From NCBI GenBank assembly GCA_965250245.1, contig OZ252296.1, forward strand, positions 248,001 to 312,000: DNA of 64,000 nucleotides, in the 5' to 3' direction. Made by a program: the position numbers and the translations under genes. This DNA comes from JABDIP01 sp965250245. GTDB taxonomy: Bacteria; Pseudomonadota; Alphaproteobacteria; DSM-16000; Inquilinaceae. Below the pieces are notes generated by a model. The model was not told the DNA's origin. It saw only the letters and a list, made by a program, of their open reading frames with translations, and did no database searches. Positions 50,732 to 60,259 of the stretch are shown one piece after another; position 1 is the stretch's first letter, and each line of letters begins with the position of its first letter.

Positions 50732-52665
50732 GGCAGGGTCCAGGCGGCGACGTCGTGGCCGGCCAGGCGCCGCTGCCCGATCCGGAATTCGGCGCCGTCC
50801 GGGGCCGGCACGTCGACCGGCTCGGCGCCGTAGTTGAAGGCGAAATGGAGAGCGCCACGGCGGCGCAGACGCAGATCGCCGGGCAGCGGCTTCGCCTCGA
50901 GCCCGGCCGCCGCCGTCAGATGGTCGACGAGGGCTTCGAGCAGATCCGTGTCCGGCCAGCAGGCCAGGTAGTGCCGGCCGCCGGACGCGACCAGCGCCGG
51001 GCCGCCATCCTCGAACCGGGCGACGGCCTCAAGCTCGGTGGCCAGGTCCTCCGCCCAGCGCCGCGCGGTGAAGCGGCGATTGCCCCAGGCCACGCCGTGC
51101 TCCAGGCCGGGCCGCAGGCTCGCCACCCGATTGACCTTGATCGGTATCTGCTCCGCCAGAGGTCCGGGCGGCAGGTTCTCCGGGATCCGGTAGCTCCCGG
51201 TTTTCGATCCGGTGCGCGCGCCGAACAGGGTCACGCCGCCAAACGCGGCAAAGGACGAGGCGGCGGCTTCCGAGACGTAGGGCAGCGTCGGCACCACGAC
51301 CAGCGCGTAGCCGTCCAGCGATGCGCCCGGCGGCACCATGTCGACATCCAGCCCGCGCCGTCGCAGCGCCGTGTACCATTCGAAGACCGAGGCCAGATAA
51401 TCGAAATCCTGCCCCTGCGGCTGGATCTCGCAGATCCAGTTGGCCTCGTAGTCGAACACCAGCGCCACCGGCGCCTGGGTGCTGTCGGGCAGGTCGAGAC
51501 CGGCCAGTTCCTCGCCGACCTGACCCGCCTCCTCGCCGCCGACATCCAGCGAGCCGTCCGGCCTGTGCAGGCCGGTATGCATGTGCTCCTGGGCGAAGGG
51601 CGCCTGCCGCCAGCGGAAATAGGAGACGACGTCCGCGCCGTGGGCCAGCGCCTCCCAGGTCCACAGCCGCACCATTCCGGGGGCCGGCGAGGGGTTCCAG
51701 GCGGCCCAGTTCACCGGGCCCGGCTGCTGTTCCATCACCCAGAAGCGGCCGCGCCCGACGGCGCGGTACAGGTCGTGGTTCCAGGCGGCGATGTCGGGAT
51801 GGCCGGACTCCGCATAGCGGATCTTGGTCTCGTCATCCAGCCGCGAGCGTTCGGTGAAGCCCAGCGGGTAGCTGTCCCAGGCGGCGAAATCCAGCGGTTC
51901 GCCGACCCGGAAATGGTCGAACTCCAGGAAGAAACCCATGAAATTGTGGGTGATGAACCGCCCCGGCGAGTGCCGCCGGATGATGGCGATCTGGGACCGG
52001 TTGAAGCGGTCGATCTGCTCCGAGGCGAAGCGGCGGAAGTCCAGCACATGGGACGGGTTGGCCTCGGTCACGGTCAGGTTGGGCAGATCGATCTCGTCCC
52101 AGTGGCGGTATTCCATGGACCAGAACAGGTTGCCCCAGGCCTCGTTCAGGGCCTCGACCGTGCCGTAGCGCTCCTTCAGGTAGTCCCGGAAGGCCCGGCA
52201 GGCGGGGTCGGAGAAGCTCAAGACCGTGTCGTGGCAGCCGAATTCGTTGTCGGTCTGCCAGCCGGCGACGGCGTCGTGCCGGCCATAGCGCTCGGCCAGC
52301 GCGTTGACGATCCGGGTCGATTCCATCCGGTAGGTCGGGCTGGAGAAGCAGTAATGGCGGCGCGACCCGAACCGCCGCAGGCGGCCGTCGGCGTCGACCG
52401 GCAGGATGTCGGGATACTGGTCGACCAGCCATTTCGGCGGCGTCGCCGTCGGCGTGCCGAGCACCACCTTCAGCCCGGCCGCGCCCAGGGTCTCCAGGGC
52501 CCGGTCCAGCCAGCCCCACTCATAACAATCGCGCTGGGGTTCCAGCCGGCTCCAGGCGAACTCGCCGATCCGGACATAGCGGATGCCCATCTCCGCCATG
52601 CGGCGCGCGTCATCGGCCCAGTCCGCCTCGGGCCAGTGTTCTGGATAGTAGCAAACGCCCAGCAT
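50728..52665 (-). CDS. GH42 beta-galactosidase
   Basis: 645 residues. The start MLGVCYYPEHWPEADWADDA is chosen, with GGGGACGAG upstream; a GTG 18 bp earlier is weaker. The acid/base Glu is in WQTDNEFGCHDTV and the nucleophile Glu in WVMEQQPGPVNWA. The trimerisation domain and a C-terminal beta domain follow. It cleaves terminal beta-galactosides, giving galactose for GalK and GalT. No signal peptide, so the substrate must be imported; no transporter is linked. Confidence 0.95.
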   Translation of the reverse strand: MLGVCYYPEHWPEADWADDARRMAEMGIRYVRIGEFAWSRLEPQRDCYEWGWLDRALETLGAAGLKVVLGTPTATPPKWLVDQYPDILPVDADGRLRRFGSRRHYCFSSPTYRMESTRIVNALAERYGRHDAVAGWQTDNEFGCHDTVLSFSDPACRAFRDYLKERYGTVEALNEAWGNLFWSMEYRHWDEIDLPNLTVTEANPSHVLDFRRFASEQIDRFNRSQIAIIRRHSPGRFITHNFMGFFLEFDHFRVGEPLDFAAWDSYPLGFTERSRLDDETKIRYAESGHPDIAAWNHDLYRAVGRGRFWVMEQQPGPVNWAAWNPSPAPGMVRLWTWEALAHGADVVSYFRWRQAPFAQEHMHTGLHRPDGSLDVGGEEAGQVGEELAGLDLPDSTQAPVALVFDYEANWICEIQPQGQDFDYLASVFEWYTALRRRGLDVDMVPPGASLDGYALVVVPTLPYVSEAAASSFAAFGGVTLFGARTGSKTGSYRIPENLPPGPLAEQIPIKVNRVASLRPGLEHGVAWGNRRFTARRWAEDLATELEAVARFEDGGPALVASGGRHYLACWPDTDLLEALVDHLTAAAGLEAKPLPGDLRLRRRGALHFAFNYGAEPVDVPAPDGAEFRIGQRRLAGHDVAAWTLP

Positions 52666-52744
52666 GGACTCGTCCCCAGCCACCGCCGGTCCGATCTTGC
52701 ACGTCCCCAGACTGTGGACCTCCGCGGGCGCTCACGTCACTCGC

Positions 52745-52780
52745 TTTACGATTTTTTGTCAAGATTTTGTATTTCTTTCG
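52745..52780. promoter_or_regulatory. A+T-rich promoter/operator region before the GH42 gene
   Basis: A very A+T-rich island (TTTACGATTTTTTGTCAAG and TTTTGTATTTCTTTC) in a GC-rich setting, between the DeoR-family gene and the beta-galactosidase. The ATTTTTTGTCA element resembles ATTTTTTGCCA at 53602, in the other control region of the same regulator, so both may be operators. Confidence 0.5.
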
Positions 52781-52813
52781 CACGCCGCGCCGGCGTGTGG
52801 CCGGAGGCCGGGT

Positions 52814-53587
52814 CTAGGCCACCATGACTTCGATGCCGGCCTTGCGCAGGCGGCGCAGCGCATCGGGGGCGGCCTCGTCATCGGTGACCAGCACGTCGGC
52901 CCGGTTCAGCGGGGCGACCCGGGCCGTGGCGACGTTCATCAGCTTGCTGTGGTCGCACAGGAAGATGACGCGGCGGGCGGCGGCGATCATGGCGTGCTTG
53001 ACCTCGGCCTCGTCCAGATTGGTGTTGGTGAAGCCCTTGTCCGGGTCGACCCCGTTGCAGCCGATGAAGGCGATGTCGGCGTTGACCTCGCGCAGCAGCA
53101 GCGACGCGAAGGGCGCGACGAGCGAATGCTGCAGCGGCCTCAACGTTCCGCCGGTCACCACCACCGTCACCCCGGGATGGGTTTCCAGCGCCAGCGCGAT
53201 GTTGAGCGCGTTGGTCACCACGACCACATCGGTCAGGTCGCGGGACAGCGCCTTGGCCAGCTCCGTCGTCGTGCTGCCGACATCGATGATGACGGTGTCG
53301 CCATTGCGCACCATCTCCGCGCCGATGCGGCCGATCCGCTTCTTGGCGTCGGCGTTGGTCTGGCTGGTCAGCTCCAGCGGCATTTCGTAGCGGCGCGGGC
53401 GGACCGGCACGGCGCCGCCCCGGGTCCGGCGCAGCGCCTGCTGGGATTCCAGGTAGTCCAGATCGGCCCGCACGGTGACGGCGGAGACGCCGAGCCGCTC
53501 GGCCATCTCGGTCACATGCACATTGCCTTCGCGCTGCAATATCTCCGCGATAGCCTGGTGCCGCAGTGTAGCTTGTAGCGATGGCAT
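52814..53587 (-). CDS. DeoR-family transcriptional regulator
   Basis: 257 residues. The N-terminal winged HTH is RHQAIAEILQREGNVHVTEM followed by LGVSAVTVRADLDYLESQQA. The C-terminal sugar-phosphate-isomerase-like sensor has NGDTVIIDVGSTTTELAKAL, TGGTLRP and FIGCNGVDPDKGFT. Such proteins are usually repressors released by a phosphorylated sugar. It lies directly upstream of the lactose/galactose genes and divergent from ldh. Galactose-1-phosphate or a related sugar phosphate is a reasonable inducer (inference). Confidence 0.94.
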   Translation of the reverse strand: MPSLQATLRHQAIAEILQREGNVHVTEMAERLGVSAVTVRADLDYLESQQALRRTRGGAVPVRPRRYEMPLELTSQTNADAKKRIGRIGAEMVRNGDTVIIDVGSTTTELAKALSRDLTDVVVVTNALNIALALETHPGVTVVVTGGTLRPLQHSLVAPFASLLLREVNADIAFIGCNGVDPDKGFTNTNLDEAEVKHAMIAAARRVIFLCDHSKLMNVATARVAPLNRADVLVTDDEAAPDALRRLRKAGIEVMVA

Positions 53588-53595
53588 GGTTCATT

Positions 53596-53641
53596 GCTTT
53601 CCATTTTTTGCCATTTGCTGTCAATCGAAAAACTATGAAAG
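53596..53641. promoter_or_regulatory. Candidate DeoR operator in the divergent regulator/ldh region
   Basis: An imperfect inverted repeat with outer GCTTTC and GAAAGC and inner A/T runs (CATTTTTT, AAAAACTAT). It lies 9 bp from the regulator start and 44 bp from the ldh start, well placed to control both genes. Confidence 0.5.
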
Positions 53642-53684
53642 CCGCCGGCGCGGTCGGCGGCGATGCAACCCAGGGGTGCCAGCG

Positions 53685-54620
53685 ATGAAAATTGGTGTGA
53701 TTGGCGCGGGAATGGTCGGCGCCACATCGGCTTACGCGATGGTCATGCGCGGCGTGGGGCGGGAGATCGTGCTTGTCGATCTGGACGACAAGCTTTCGGA
53801 AGCGCAGGCCCAGGACATCACCCATGCCACGCCGTTCGCCTATCCGCTGCCGGTCCGGGCCGGAGACTACGGGGCGTTGGAGGGTGCGGGCATCGTGGTG
53901 CTGGCGGCCGGCGTCAGCCAGAAGCCCGGCGAGAGCCGGCTCGACCTGCTGGCCCGCAACGCGGCGGTCTTCGCGGCGATCATCCCCCCGGTCCTGGCGG
54001 TCGCACCCGAGGCCGTGCTGCTGGTGGCGACCAACCCGGTCGACGTCATGACCCAGATCGCCACCCGCATCTCCGGGCTGCCGCCGGCCCGGGTGATCGG
54101 GTCCGGCACGGTGCTCGACACGGCCCGGTTCCGGGCCTTGCTCGGCGCCCATCTCGACCTCTCGCCGAAGTCGGTGCATGCCTATGTCCTGGGCGAGCAC
54201 GGCGACAGCGAGGTGCTGTGCTGGTCCGGCGCGATCGCCGGCAACGCGCCGGTCGCCGATTTCGCCAGTGCGGTGGGCCGTCCGCTGACGGCGGCAGTCC
54301 GGGACGGGATCGATACCGGCGTGCGCCGCGCGGCCTATCACATCATCGACGGCAAGGGCGCGACCTATTACGGCATCGGCGGCGGCATCGCCCGCATCGC
54401 GCAATGCATCGAGGCGGATGAGCGCGCCGTGCTGGCGACGTCGATCGTCACACCCCGGGTGGGGCCGGTGTCCGATGTCGCGCTGTCGCTGCCCCGGGTG
54501 ATCGGCGCGGGCGGGATCGTCGCCGATCTGCAGCCGGAGCTGGACGAAACGGAACAAGCGGCGCTGACCCGTAGCGCGGAGATCCTGAAGGAGGCGGTGG
54601 AGTCGGTGGCGATGCCGTGA
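53685..54620 (+). CDS. ldh: L-lactate dehydrogenase
   Basis: 311 residues. The NAD loop is IGVIGAGMVGATSAYAM. The specificity loop reads GVSQKPGESRLDLLARN: Gln at the position that is Arg in malate dehydrogenase, so lactate/pyruvate is favoured. Catalytic His is in YVLGEHGDSEV. It is divergent from the DeoR-family gene, which suggests joint control with galactoside use. An NAD-dependent LDH in an alphaproteobacterium points to lactate formation or use tied to sugar supply. Confidence 0.93.
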   Translation: MKIGVIGAGMVGATSAYAMVMRGVGREIVLVDLDDKLSEAQAQDITHATPFAYPLPVRAGDYGALEGAGIVVLAAGVSQKPGESRLDLLARNAAVFAAIIPPVLAVAPEAVLLVATNPVDVMTQIATRISGLPPARVIGSGTVLDTARFRALLGAHLDLSPKSVHAYVLGEHGDSEVLCWSGAIAGNAPVADFASAVGRPLTAAVRDGIDTGVRRAAYHIIDGKGATYYGIGGGIARIAQCIEADERAVLATSIVTPRVGPVSDVALSLPRVIGAGGIVADLQPELDETEQAALTRSAEILKEAVESVAMP

Positions 54621-54629
54621 TCCGCCGGC

Positions 54630-54962
54630 TCAGCCCTCGCCGCCCGGCGGTCCCCAGAAGATGGCCCAGACCGCGAAATCGTCGCTGAAGCTCTCGAAGC
54701 GGTGCTCCATCTCCGCCGGCACGAAGATCAGGTCGCCCGGTCCGAACGGCTTTGTCTCGTCGCCGCGCCGGAAGGTCCCGGTGCCGGAGACGACCACATA
54801 GAGCTCGTCCTTCTGGTGCGGCTTCTGGTCGTCCGCGCCCCGCGGCGCGTAGAGCCCGGCATACATGCTGCCGTTGGCGATCACCTGGTGCCATTGCCGC
54901 TCGGGCAATTGGGGTAGGCCCGCCTTGGCGTCGGCGAGCGTATGCAGCCAGTTCTCGGTCAT
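54630..54962 (-). CDS. Single-domain cupin protein
   Basis: 110 residues. Cupin motif 1 is KPHQKDELYVVVSGTGTFRR, with His/Gln and Glu in metal-ligand places. Motif 2 is PGDLIFVPAEMEHRFESFSD, with His. It ends FWGPPGGEG. It probably binds a metal and a small ligand. It converges on ldh with 9 bp between stops, and is otherwise isolated. Substrate unknown. Confidence 0.88.
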   Translation of the reverse strand: MTENWLHTLADAKAGLPQLPERQWHQVIANGSMYAGLYAPRGADDQKPHQKDELYVVVSGTGTFRRGDETKPFGPGDLIFVPAEMEHRFESFSDDFAVWAIFWGPPGGEG

Positions 54963-55087
54963 GTCCGCCTCCCTGTCTTCTCCCCGGCCTGCGTCCGGTT
55001 CATGCGGCCGGTGTCCGATCAGGCTAGGGTGCGCCAGACGCGCGGCCCAGCGTTACATTGTCGGCGGACAATGGGGTGACGGGGCGG

Positions 55088-55687
55088 TCAGCCGCCCGTC
55101 ACCGTCCACAGGATGCGGGTCACCATCAGCGCGACCATCACCATGACGACCAGGGTCAGGGTGAAATGCTTGGCGCGGTTCTCCTCCGGGACGCCGACCA
55201 GCACCGGAACGCCGCGGTAGATGATCACAAGCGCGTAGACCAGGCTGCAAAGCCACAACAGCGTACCGACGACCGGGATCGGATTCAGCGCGCCGGCGAC
55301 GATGTAGGGCGTCAATGCCAGGGCGGCGAGCACATAGGCGGCGTTGAAGTCGTTGCGCCCGCCCAGGATGCCGGCGAAGAACCCGATCACGGCGGCCCAG
55401 ACGATCAACCCGATGAACTGGGTGATGGTGCGCATCACCAGCGTCAGCGCCGGATTGATCAATTCGGGCAATTGCTGGCCCGCATTGTTGGCGATCATCT
55501 CGTAGAGCGGGTGCAGCAGCCAGATCAGCACGGTATGCAGCACCGCCGTCGTGATGATCAGCGGCAGCACATGCTCCTTGGCGACGATTTGCCACGGCGG
55601 CACCGGCTGGCTGTTGTGGGCCAGGGTCGTCTGCGGGTCTACGACCATGCCGTAGATCCGGCCGGCGGTAATGGCAATGTCGACCAT
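55088..55687 (-). CDS. Yip1-family multi-pass membrane protein
   Basis: 199 residues. The opening MVDIAITAGRIYGMVVDPQT, then WQIVAKEHVLPLIITTAVLH, fits Yip1-domain proteins. Five hydrophobic helices follow, the last being TLTLVVMVMVALMVTRILW. The GVPVLVGVPEENRAKH loop between helices 4 and 5 is typical of the family. The start was chosen to match this pattern; a Met 19 codons earlier gives only an Arg-rich extension. Function of bacterial members is not established. Confidence 0.87.
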   Translation of the reverse strand: MVDIAITAGRIYGMVVDPQTTLAHNSQPVPPWQIVAKEHVLPLIITTAVLHTVLIWLLHPLYEMIANNAGQQLPELINPALTLVMRTITQFIGLIVWAAVIGFFAGILGGRNDFNAAYVLAALALTPYIVAGALNPIPVVGTLLWLCSLVYALVIIYRGVPVLVGVPEENRAKHFTLTLVVMVMVALMVTRILWTVTGG

Positions 55688-55816
55688 CGTCTCGTGCTGT
55701 CTTCCGTTCAACCGGGCCGGCATCCGTCGCCGCGCCGCCCGCATCAGGGCCGTCGCGACGCCACTCTGTGGCGGTGCCGCTTGCCGGCCCTGTTATGAAC
55801 ATGGCACTTCACAGGA

Positions 55817-57112
55817 ATGGCACAAGCAAGGCGACGATCCGGCGACGGGGCGACCGTGTCGCTGACAATCGACCGGATCGGCGGTCGAGGCGACGGAATC
55901 GCGGATTTCCGCGGCCGGCCGGTCTATGTGCCCTTCACAGCGCCCGGCGACGAAATCCGCGCCCGACTGGAGGGGCGACGCGGCGACGGGCAGGCGGCAA
56001 CGCTGACTGAAATCCTGGCCCCGGGCCCGGATCGGCAGGCGCCCGTCTGCCGGCATTTCGGCCAATGCGGCGGCTGTGCCCTGCAGCACCTAAAGCCGGA
56101 CGCCTATCGCGACTGGGTCGGGGAGCGGGTGCGGCTTGCGCTGGCCCATCAGGGCCTGGGCGACGTGCCGGTGGCGCAGCCGCTGTCGACCGAACCGGGC
56201 GGCCGGCGCCGCGCGGCACTGGCGGCGCGGCGCACGGCGAACGGTGTCGTCCTGGGCTTCCACGCGCGTCGCAGCCATCGGATCGTCGATCTCGCCGAGT
56301 GCCCGGTGTTGTCGCCGGACCTGGCGGCCCTGATCCCGCCGCTGCGCGACCTGCTCGCGCGGGTCCTCGAGCCCGGCGATGGTGCCGCGGTGGCCCTGGC
56401 GGCGCTGGATGGTGGCCGCGATGTGACGATCACCGCGGATCGCGAGCCGAGATTGGCGGCGCGGGAAGCCCTGGCGGAGTTCGCGCAGGCCCGTGACCTG
56501 GCGCGCCTGTCCTGGCAGTCCGGGGAGCGGCCGGCAGAGCCGGTGGCCCAGCGGCGACCCTGCACGCTGCGCCCTGGCAACGTTCCGGTGGCGGTTCCGC
56601 CCGGCGCCTTTCTCCAGGCCAGCGTCGCCGGCGAGCGGGCCCTGGTCGTGTTGGTGGCCGCGGCGGTGGACGGGGCTGCCCGGATCGCCGATCTGTTCGC
56701 GGGGATCGGGACATTCTGCTTCCCGATGGCCGAGCGGTCCCCGGTGCATGCGGTCGAGGTCGATGAAGAGGCGATCGCGGCGCTGCGGGCGGCGGCGAAC
56801 GGCGCCGGCCTCGCCGGCCGGGTCACGGCGGAGGCGCGCAACCTGTTCCGCAACCCGCTGACCCCGGATGAACTCGCGCGGTTCGATGCGGTGGTCTTCG
56901 ACCCGCCCCGTGCCGGCGCGGCCGCCCAGGCGGAACAACTGGCGGCGTCGCGGGTGCCGGTGGTGGTCGGCGTCTCCTGCAACCCGGTCAGCTTCGCCCG
57001 CGACGCCGCCTGCCTGGTCGGCGGCGGCTATCGACTCGAGGCGGTCACCCCGGTTGACCAGTTCCTGTGGTCGGAGCATGTCGAACTGGTGGGCGTGTTC
57101 CGGCGCCCGTGA
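55817..57112 (+). CDS. RlmD/TrmA-family RNA (uracil-C5) methyltransferase
   Basis: 431 residues. A TRAM domain (about 12-70) is followed by an iron-sulfur cluster set C78, C84, C87 and C162, the same arrangement as E. coli RlmD. The SAM motif is IADLFAGIGTFCFPMAE, the DPP motif is VVFDPPRAG, and the catalytic Cys is in VGVSCNPVSFARD. It methylates C5 of uridine, probably U1939 of 23S rRNA or tRNA U54; target is inferred from family. Stop is 7 bp from the end of the convergent RND permease. Confidence 0.93.
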   Translation: MAQARRRSGDGATVSLTIDRIGGRGDGIADFRGRPVYVPFTAPGDEIRARLEGRRGDGQAATLTEILAPGPDRQAPVCRHFGQCGGCALQHLKPDAYRDWVGERVRLALAHQGLGDVPVAQPLSTEPGGRRRAALAARRTANGVVLGFHARRSHRIVDLAECPVLSPDLAALIPPLRDLLARVLEPGDGAAVALAALDGGRDVTITADREPRLAAREALAEFAQARDLARLSWQSGERPAEPVAQRRPCTLRPGNVPVAVPPGAFLQASVAGERALVVLVAAAVDGAARIADLFAGIGTFCFPMAERSPVHAVEVDEEAIAALRAAANGAGLAGRVTAEARNLFRNPLTPDELARFDAVVFDPPRAGAAAQAEQLAASRVPVVVGVSCNPVSFARDAACLVGGGYRLEAVTPVDQFLWSEHVELVGVFRRP

Positions 57113-57118
57113 CGCGGG

Positions 57119-60100
57119 TCAGGCCGTGGCCGGCACGCCGCTGTCCGTCTCCTGGTCCTCGGCCGTCTCGCGGCCGATGGTCGACAATCCGAAATCGTGC
57201 AGCACGGCGTAGGCCGACGGCACCACGATCAGGATCAGCGCCGTGGCGGCCATCAGGCCGAAGGCGATCGAGGTCACCAGCGGAATCAGCACCTGGGCCT
57301 GCAGGCTGCGCTCGAACAGGAGCGGCAGCAGGCCGGCGATGGTGGTGACCGAGGTCAGCAGCACCGGGCGGAAGCGGTCCCTGCTGGCCTGCCGGGCCGC
57401 GTCGACCAGCCCCAGCCCCTTGGCGGCGTTGAGCTTGACGAAGGCGACCATCAGGATCGAGTTGTTGACCACGACGCCGGACAGCGAGGCCATGCCCATC
57501 ATGCTGGGCATCGACAGGTCCAGCCCCATGATCAGATGGCCCCAGATGACGCCGATCAGCGCCATCGGGATCGCCATCATCACGATCACCGGCTCGATGT
57601 AGCTGCGGAATTGGAAGCTGAGCAGCAGGAAGATGCCGAGCAGGCCCATCAGGAAGCCCCGCCGCATGGAGCCGCCGGTCTCCTCCTGCTCCGCCGCCTG
57701 GCCCTCAAGCGCCACCGCGACCGACGGGTAGCGCGCCTCCAGCTCGGGCAGGAATGCCGCGGTGGTATCGGCGATGATCTCATTGACGTTGGCGACCAGG
57801 CTGTCGACATCGCCGCGGATGGTCACGGTGCGCCGGCTGTCGATCCGCTGGATGCGCGCGAAGCCGCGCCCGGTCTCCACGGTGGCCACGGTCGGCAGCG
57901 GCGCCTGGCTGCCATCCGGCAGGGTGACGGAGAAATAGTCCAGATCCGCCAGGCTGTCCTGGCCGCCGGCGGAAAGCTGGACGTCGATCTCGAAGCTCTC
58001 CGATCCGACCTGGATCTCCGTCGCCGTCTCGCCCTGATAGGCGGCGCGCAACTGCCTGGCGATGGTCGACGCGTCGAGGCCCATGGCCAGCGCGCCCTCC
58101 CGCAATTGCAGGCGCAGCTCCGGCTTTCCGGGCCTGAGGTCGTCCTGCAGGTCCAGCACGCCGGCATAGCGGTTGAGCCATTCCTGCAGGTCCAGCGACG
58201 CCGCCTTCAGCGCCTCCAGATCGTCGCCCTGCAGGCGGATCTCAATCGGCAGGCCGGCCGGGCCGATCGCCGGCTCCTTGAAGGCCAGCGCCACGGCGTC
58301 CGGGATGGTGCCGGTCTCCTCCCGCCACAGGTTCAGCACGTCGTCGACCCGGGCGTCGCGGATCTCGGCCTGCAGCAGGTCGGCGGTGACCGTCGCCAGA
58401 TGGGCGCCGGTCTCGAACGCATCGGCGTTCTTGCTGTATTCGATCAGCACGTTGCGGACCAGCGGCCGGCCCTCGGGCTGGCGCGGCGCGAAGGCGGCGT
58501 CGACCCGGTCCAGCGCGGCGGTGAGCTGCGCCACCGCCTGCTCCGTCTGGGCCAGCGGCGTGCCCTGGGGCAGCAGCAGCCGGGCCTCGATGACGTCGCC
58601 GTCCAGGTCGGGGAAGGCCCGGAACTTGAGCACGCCGCCGGCCAGCATGCTGGCCGAGACCAGGAAGATCATGATCACCAGCCCGACGGTGAAGTAGCGC
58701 CACGCCACCGCGGTGTCGACGATGGGCCCCAGCACGGTTTCCCGGACCTTGGCAAAGTTGCGGTCGAACCAGTCGCGGAAGCGACTGCGCCGCTCGTGCT
58801 TGAGCGCCATCACCATGTGGTGCGGCAGGATCAGGAAGGCCTCGATCAGGCTGACCGACAGGGTGGCGATCAGCACGATCGGCACCACCCGCAGCACCTG
58901 CCCGATATCGCCTTCGAGGAACGCCAGCGGGGTGAAGACGCAGACCGAGGTCAGGAAGGAGGAGGCGACGCCGATGGCGACCTGGTTGGTGCCGTCCACC
59001 GCCGCCGCCAGCGGCGGCTTGCCCTGGCTCACATTGGTGGCGATGTTCTCGGCGATGACGATGGCGTCGTCCATCAGGAGGCCGATGGCGATCAGCAGCG
59101 CCACCATGGTCAGCATGTTGATCGACATGCCGATCAGGGTCATGACGAAGAAGGTGCCGAGGAAGGAGACGGGCAGCCCCATCGCGACCCAGAACGAGAA
59201 GCGGATCGAGAAGAACAGCCAGAGCGCCAGGAACACCAGGACCAGGCCGGCAATGCCGTTGTCGGTCAGCATGGTCAACCGGTCCTCGACGATCGAGGCG
59301 GTGTCGCGGGTCAGGGTGAAGGCCACGGCCGGCGGCGCCCGGCTCTGCTCCTCGGCGACGAAGGCCTCGACCGCCTGCATGACCGTCAGCGTGTCCTGCT
59401 GCTTGGTCTTGGTCACCTCCAGGATCGCGGCCCGCTGGCCGTTGAACAGCACCCTGTCCTCGTCCTGCTCGAAGCGGTCGGTGATGGTCGCGATCTGGCC
59501 CAGGCGCAGCTCGGCCCCGGTCTCGCCGCCCAGAACCACCAGATCGGCAAAGCCGAGCGGTGATCGCCGGCGATCGTCGAACCGCACCAGCACGTCGCGC
59601 TCGGCGGTCTCAACGGTGCCCGAGGGCAGGTCGACGCTCTGGCGTTCCACCACGGCGGCGATGTCGGCGACGCTGAGTCCGTATTGCCGCAGCGCCAGCG
59701 CGTCGAGGGCGATGCGGATCTGGCGCTCGGAGAACCCCTTCACCTCGACCTGGCTGACTTCGGAAAGGCGGGTCAGACGGTCCTTCACCTGCTCGGCGAA
59801 TTCCTTCAGGTCCGGTTCCGACATCGGACCGGTGATGGCGATCGAGATCACCTGGTCGGTCAGGTTGATTTGCTCCACCACCGGGTCCTCGGTGATGTCC
59901 GGGAAGTTGTCGATGGCGTCGATCTCGGTCTTCACATTGGTCAGGAAGCGGTCCATCTGGCCGCCCTTGAGCATCTCGATCGTCGCCGTGCCGACACCCT
60001 CGCGGGCCTCGCAACGCACCTCCTTCAGGTCGGTGAGGCCGTCCACGGCATCCTCGATGCGCTGGCAGACCGCCTCCTCGACCTCCTCGGCCGTGGCGCC

Positions 60101-60250
60101 GGGATAGGCGACGCGCGCCTGCACCGCGTCGGCCGAGAAATCCGGGAAGGTCTCGCGCTTGAGGCTGGGCAGCGCCGCCACGCCGATGGCCATCAGCAGC
60201 ACCATCAGCAGGTTGGCGGCGGTCGGGTGCTTGGCGAAGTAGCGGATCAT
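57119..60250 (-). CDS. RND efflux permease 2
   Basis: 1043 residues with twelve predicted TM helices. TM1 is in NLLMVLLMAIGVAALPSLKR, TM4 has IGLLMDDAIVIAENIA with the two relay Asp. In TM10, where AcrB has a Lys, this protein has LSGVVVNNSILMVAFV, so the classical Lys is missing; this marks a different subgroup from the permease at 607. Two porter halves follow TM1 and TM7 as usual. It starts 9 bp after the adaptor gene in a tetR-led operon. Substrates unknown. Confidence 0.94.
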   Translation of the reverse strand: MIRYFAKHPTAANLLMVLLMAIGVAALPSLKRETFPDFSADAVQARVAYPGATAEEVEEAVCQRIEDAVDGLTDLKEVRCEAREGVGTATIEMLKGGQMDRFLTNVKTEIDAIDNFPDITEDPVVEQINLTDQVISIAITGPMSEPDLKEFAEQVKDRLTRLSEVSQVEVKGFSERQIRIALDALALRQYGLSVADIAAVVERQSVDLPSGTVETAERDVLVRFDDRRRSPLGFADLVVLGGETGAELRLGQIATITDRFEQDEDRVLFNGQRAAILEVTKTKQQDTLTVMQAVEAFVAEEQSRAPPAVAFTLTRDTASIVEDRLTMLTDNGIAGLVLVFLALWLFFSIRFSFWVAMGLPVSFLGTFFVMTLIGMSINMLTMVALLIAIGLLMDDAIVIAENIATNVSQGKPPLAAAVDGTNQVAIGVASSFLTSVCVFTPLAFLEGDIGQVLRVVPIVLIATLSVSLIEAFLILPHHMVMALKHERRSRFRDWFDRNFAKVRETVLGPIVDTAVAWRYFTVGLVIMIFLVSASMLAGGVLKFRAFPDLDGDVIEARLLLPQGTPLAQTEQAVAQLTAALDRVDAAFAPRQPEGRPLVRNVLIEYSKNADAFETGAHLATVTADLLQAEIRDARVDDVLNLWREETGTIPDAVALAFKEPAIGPAGLPIEIRLQGDDLEALKAASLDLQEWLNRYAGVLDLQDDLRPGKPELRLQLREGALAMGLDASTIARQLRAAYQGETATEIQVGSESFEIDVQLSAGGQDSLADLDYFSVTLPDGSQAPLPTVATVETGRGFARIQRIDSRRTVTIRGDVDSLVANVNEIIADTTAAFLPELEARYPSVAVALEGQAAEQEETGGSMRRGFLMGLLGIFLLLSFQFRSYIEPVIVMMAIPMALIGVIWGHLIMGLDLSMPSMMGMASLSGVVVNNSILMVAFVKLNAAKGLGLVDAARQASRDRFRPVLLTSVTTIAGLLPLLFERSLQAQVLIPLVTSIAFGLMAATALILIVVPSAYAVLHDFGLSTIGRETAEDQETDSGVPATA

Positions 60251-60259
60251 GGCGACCGC

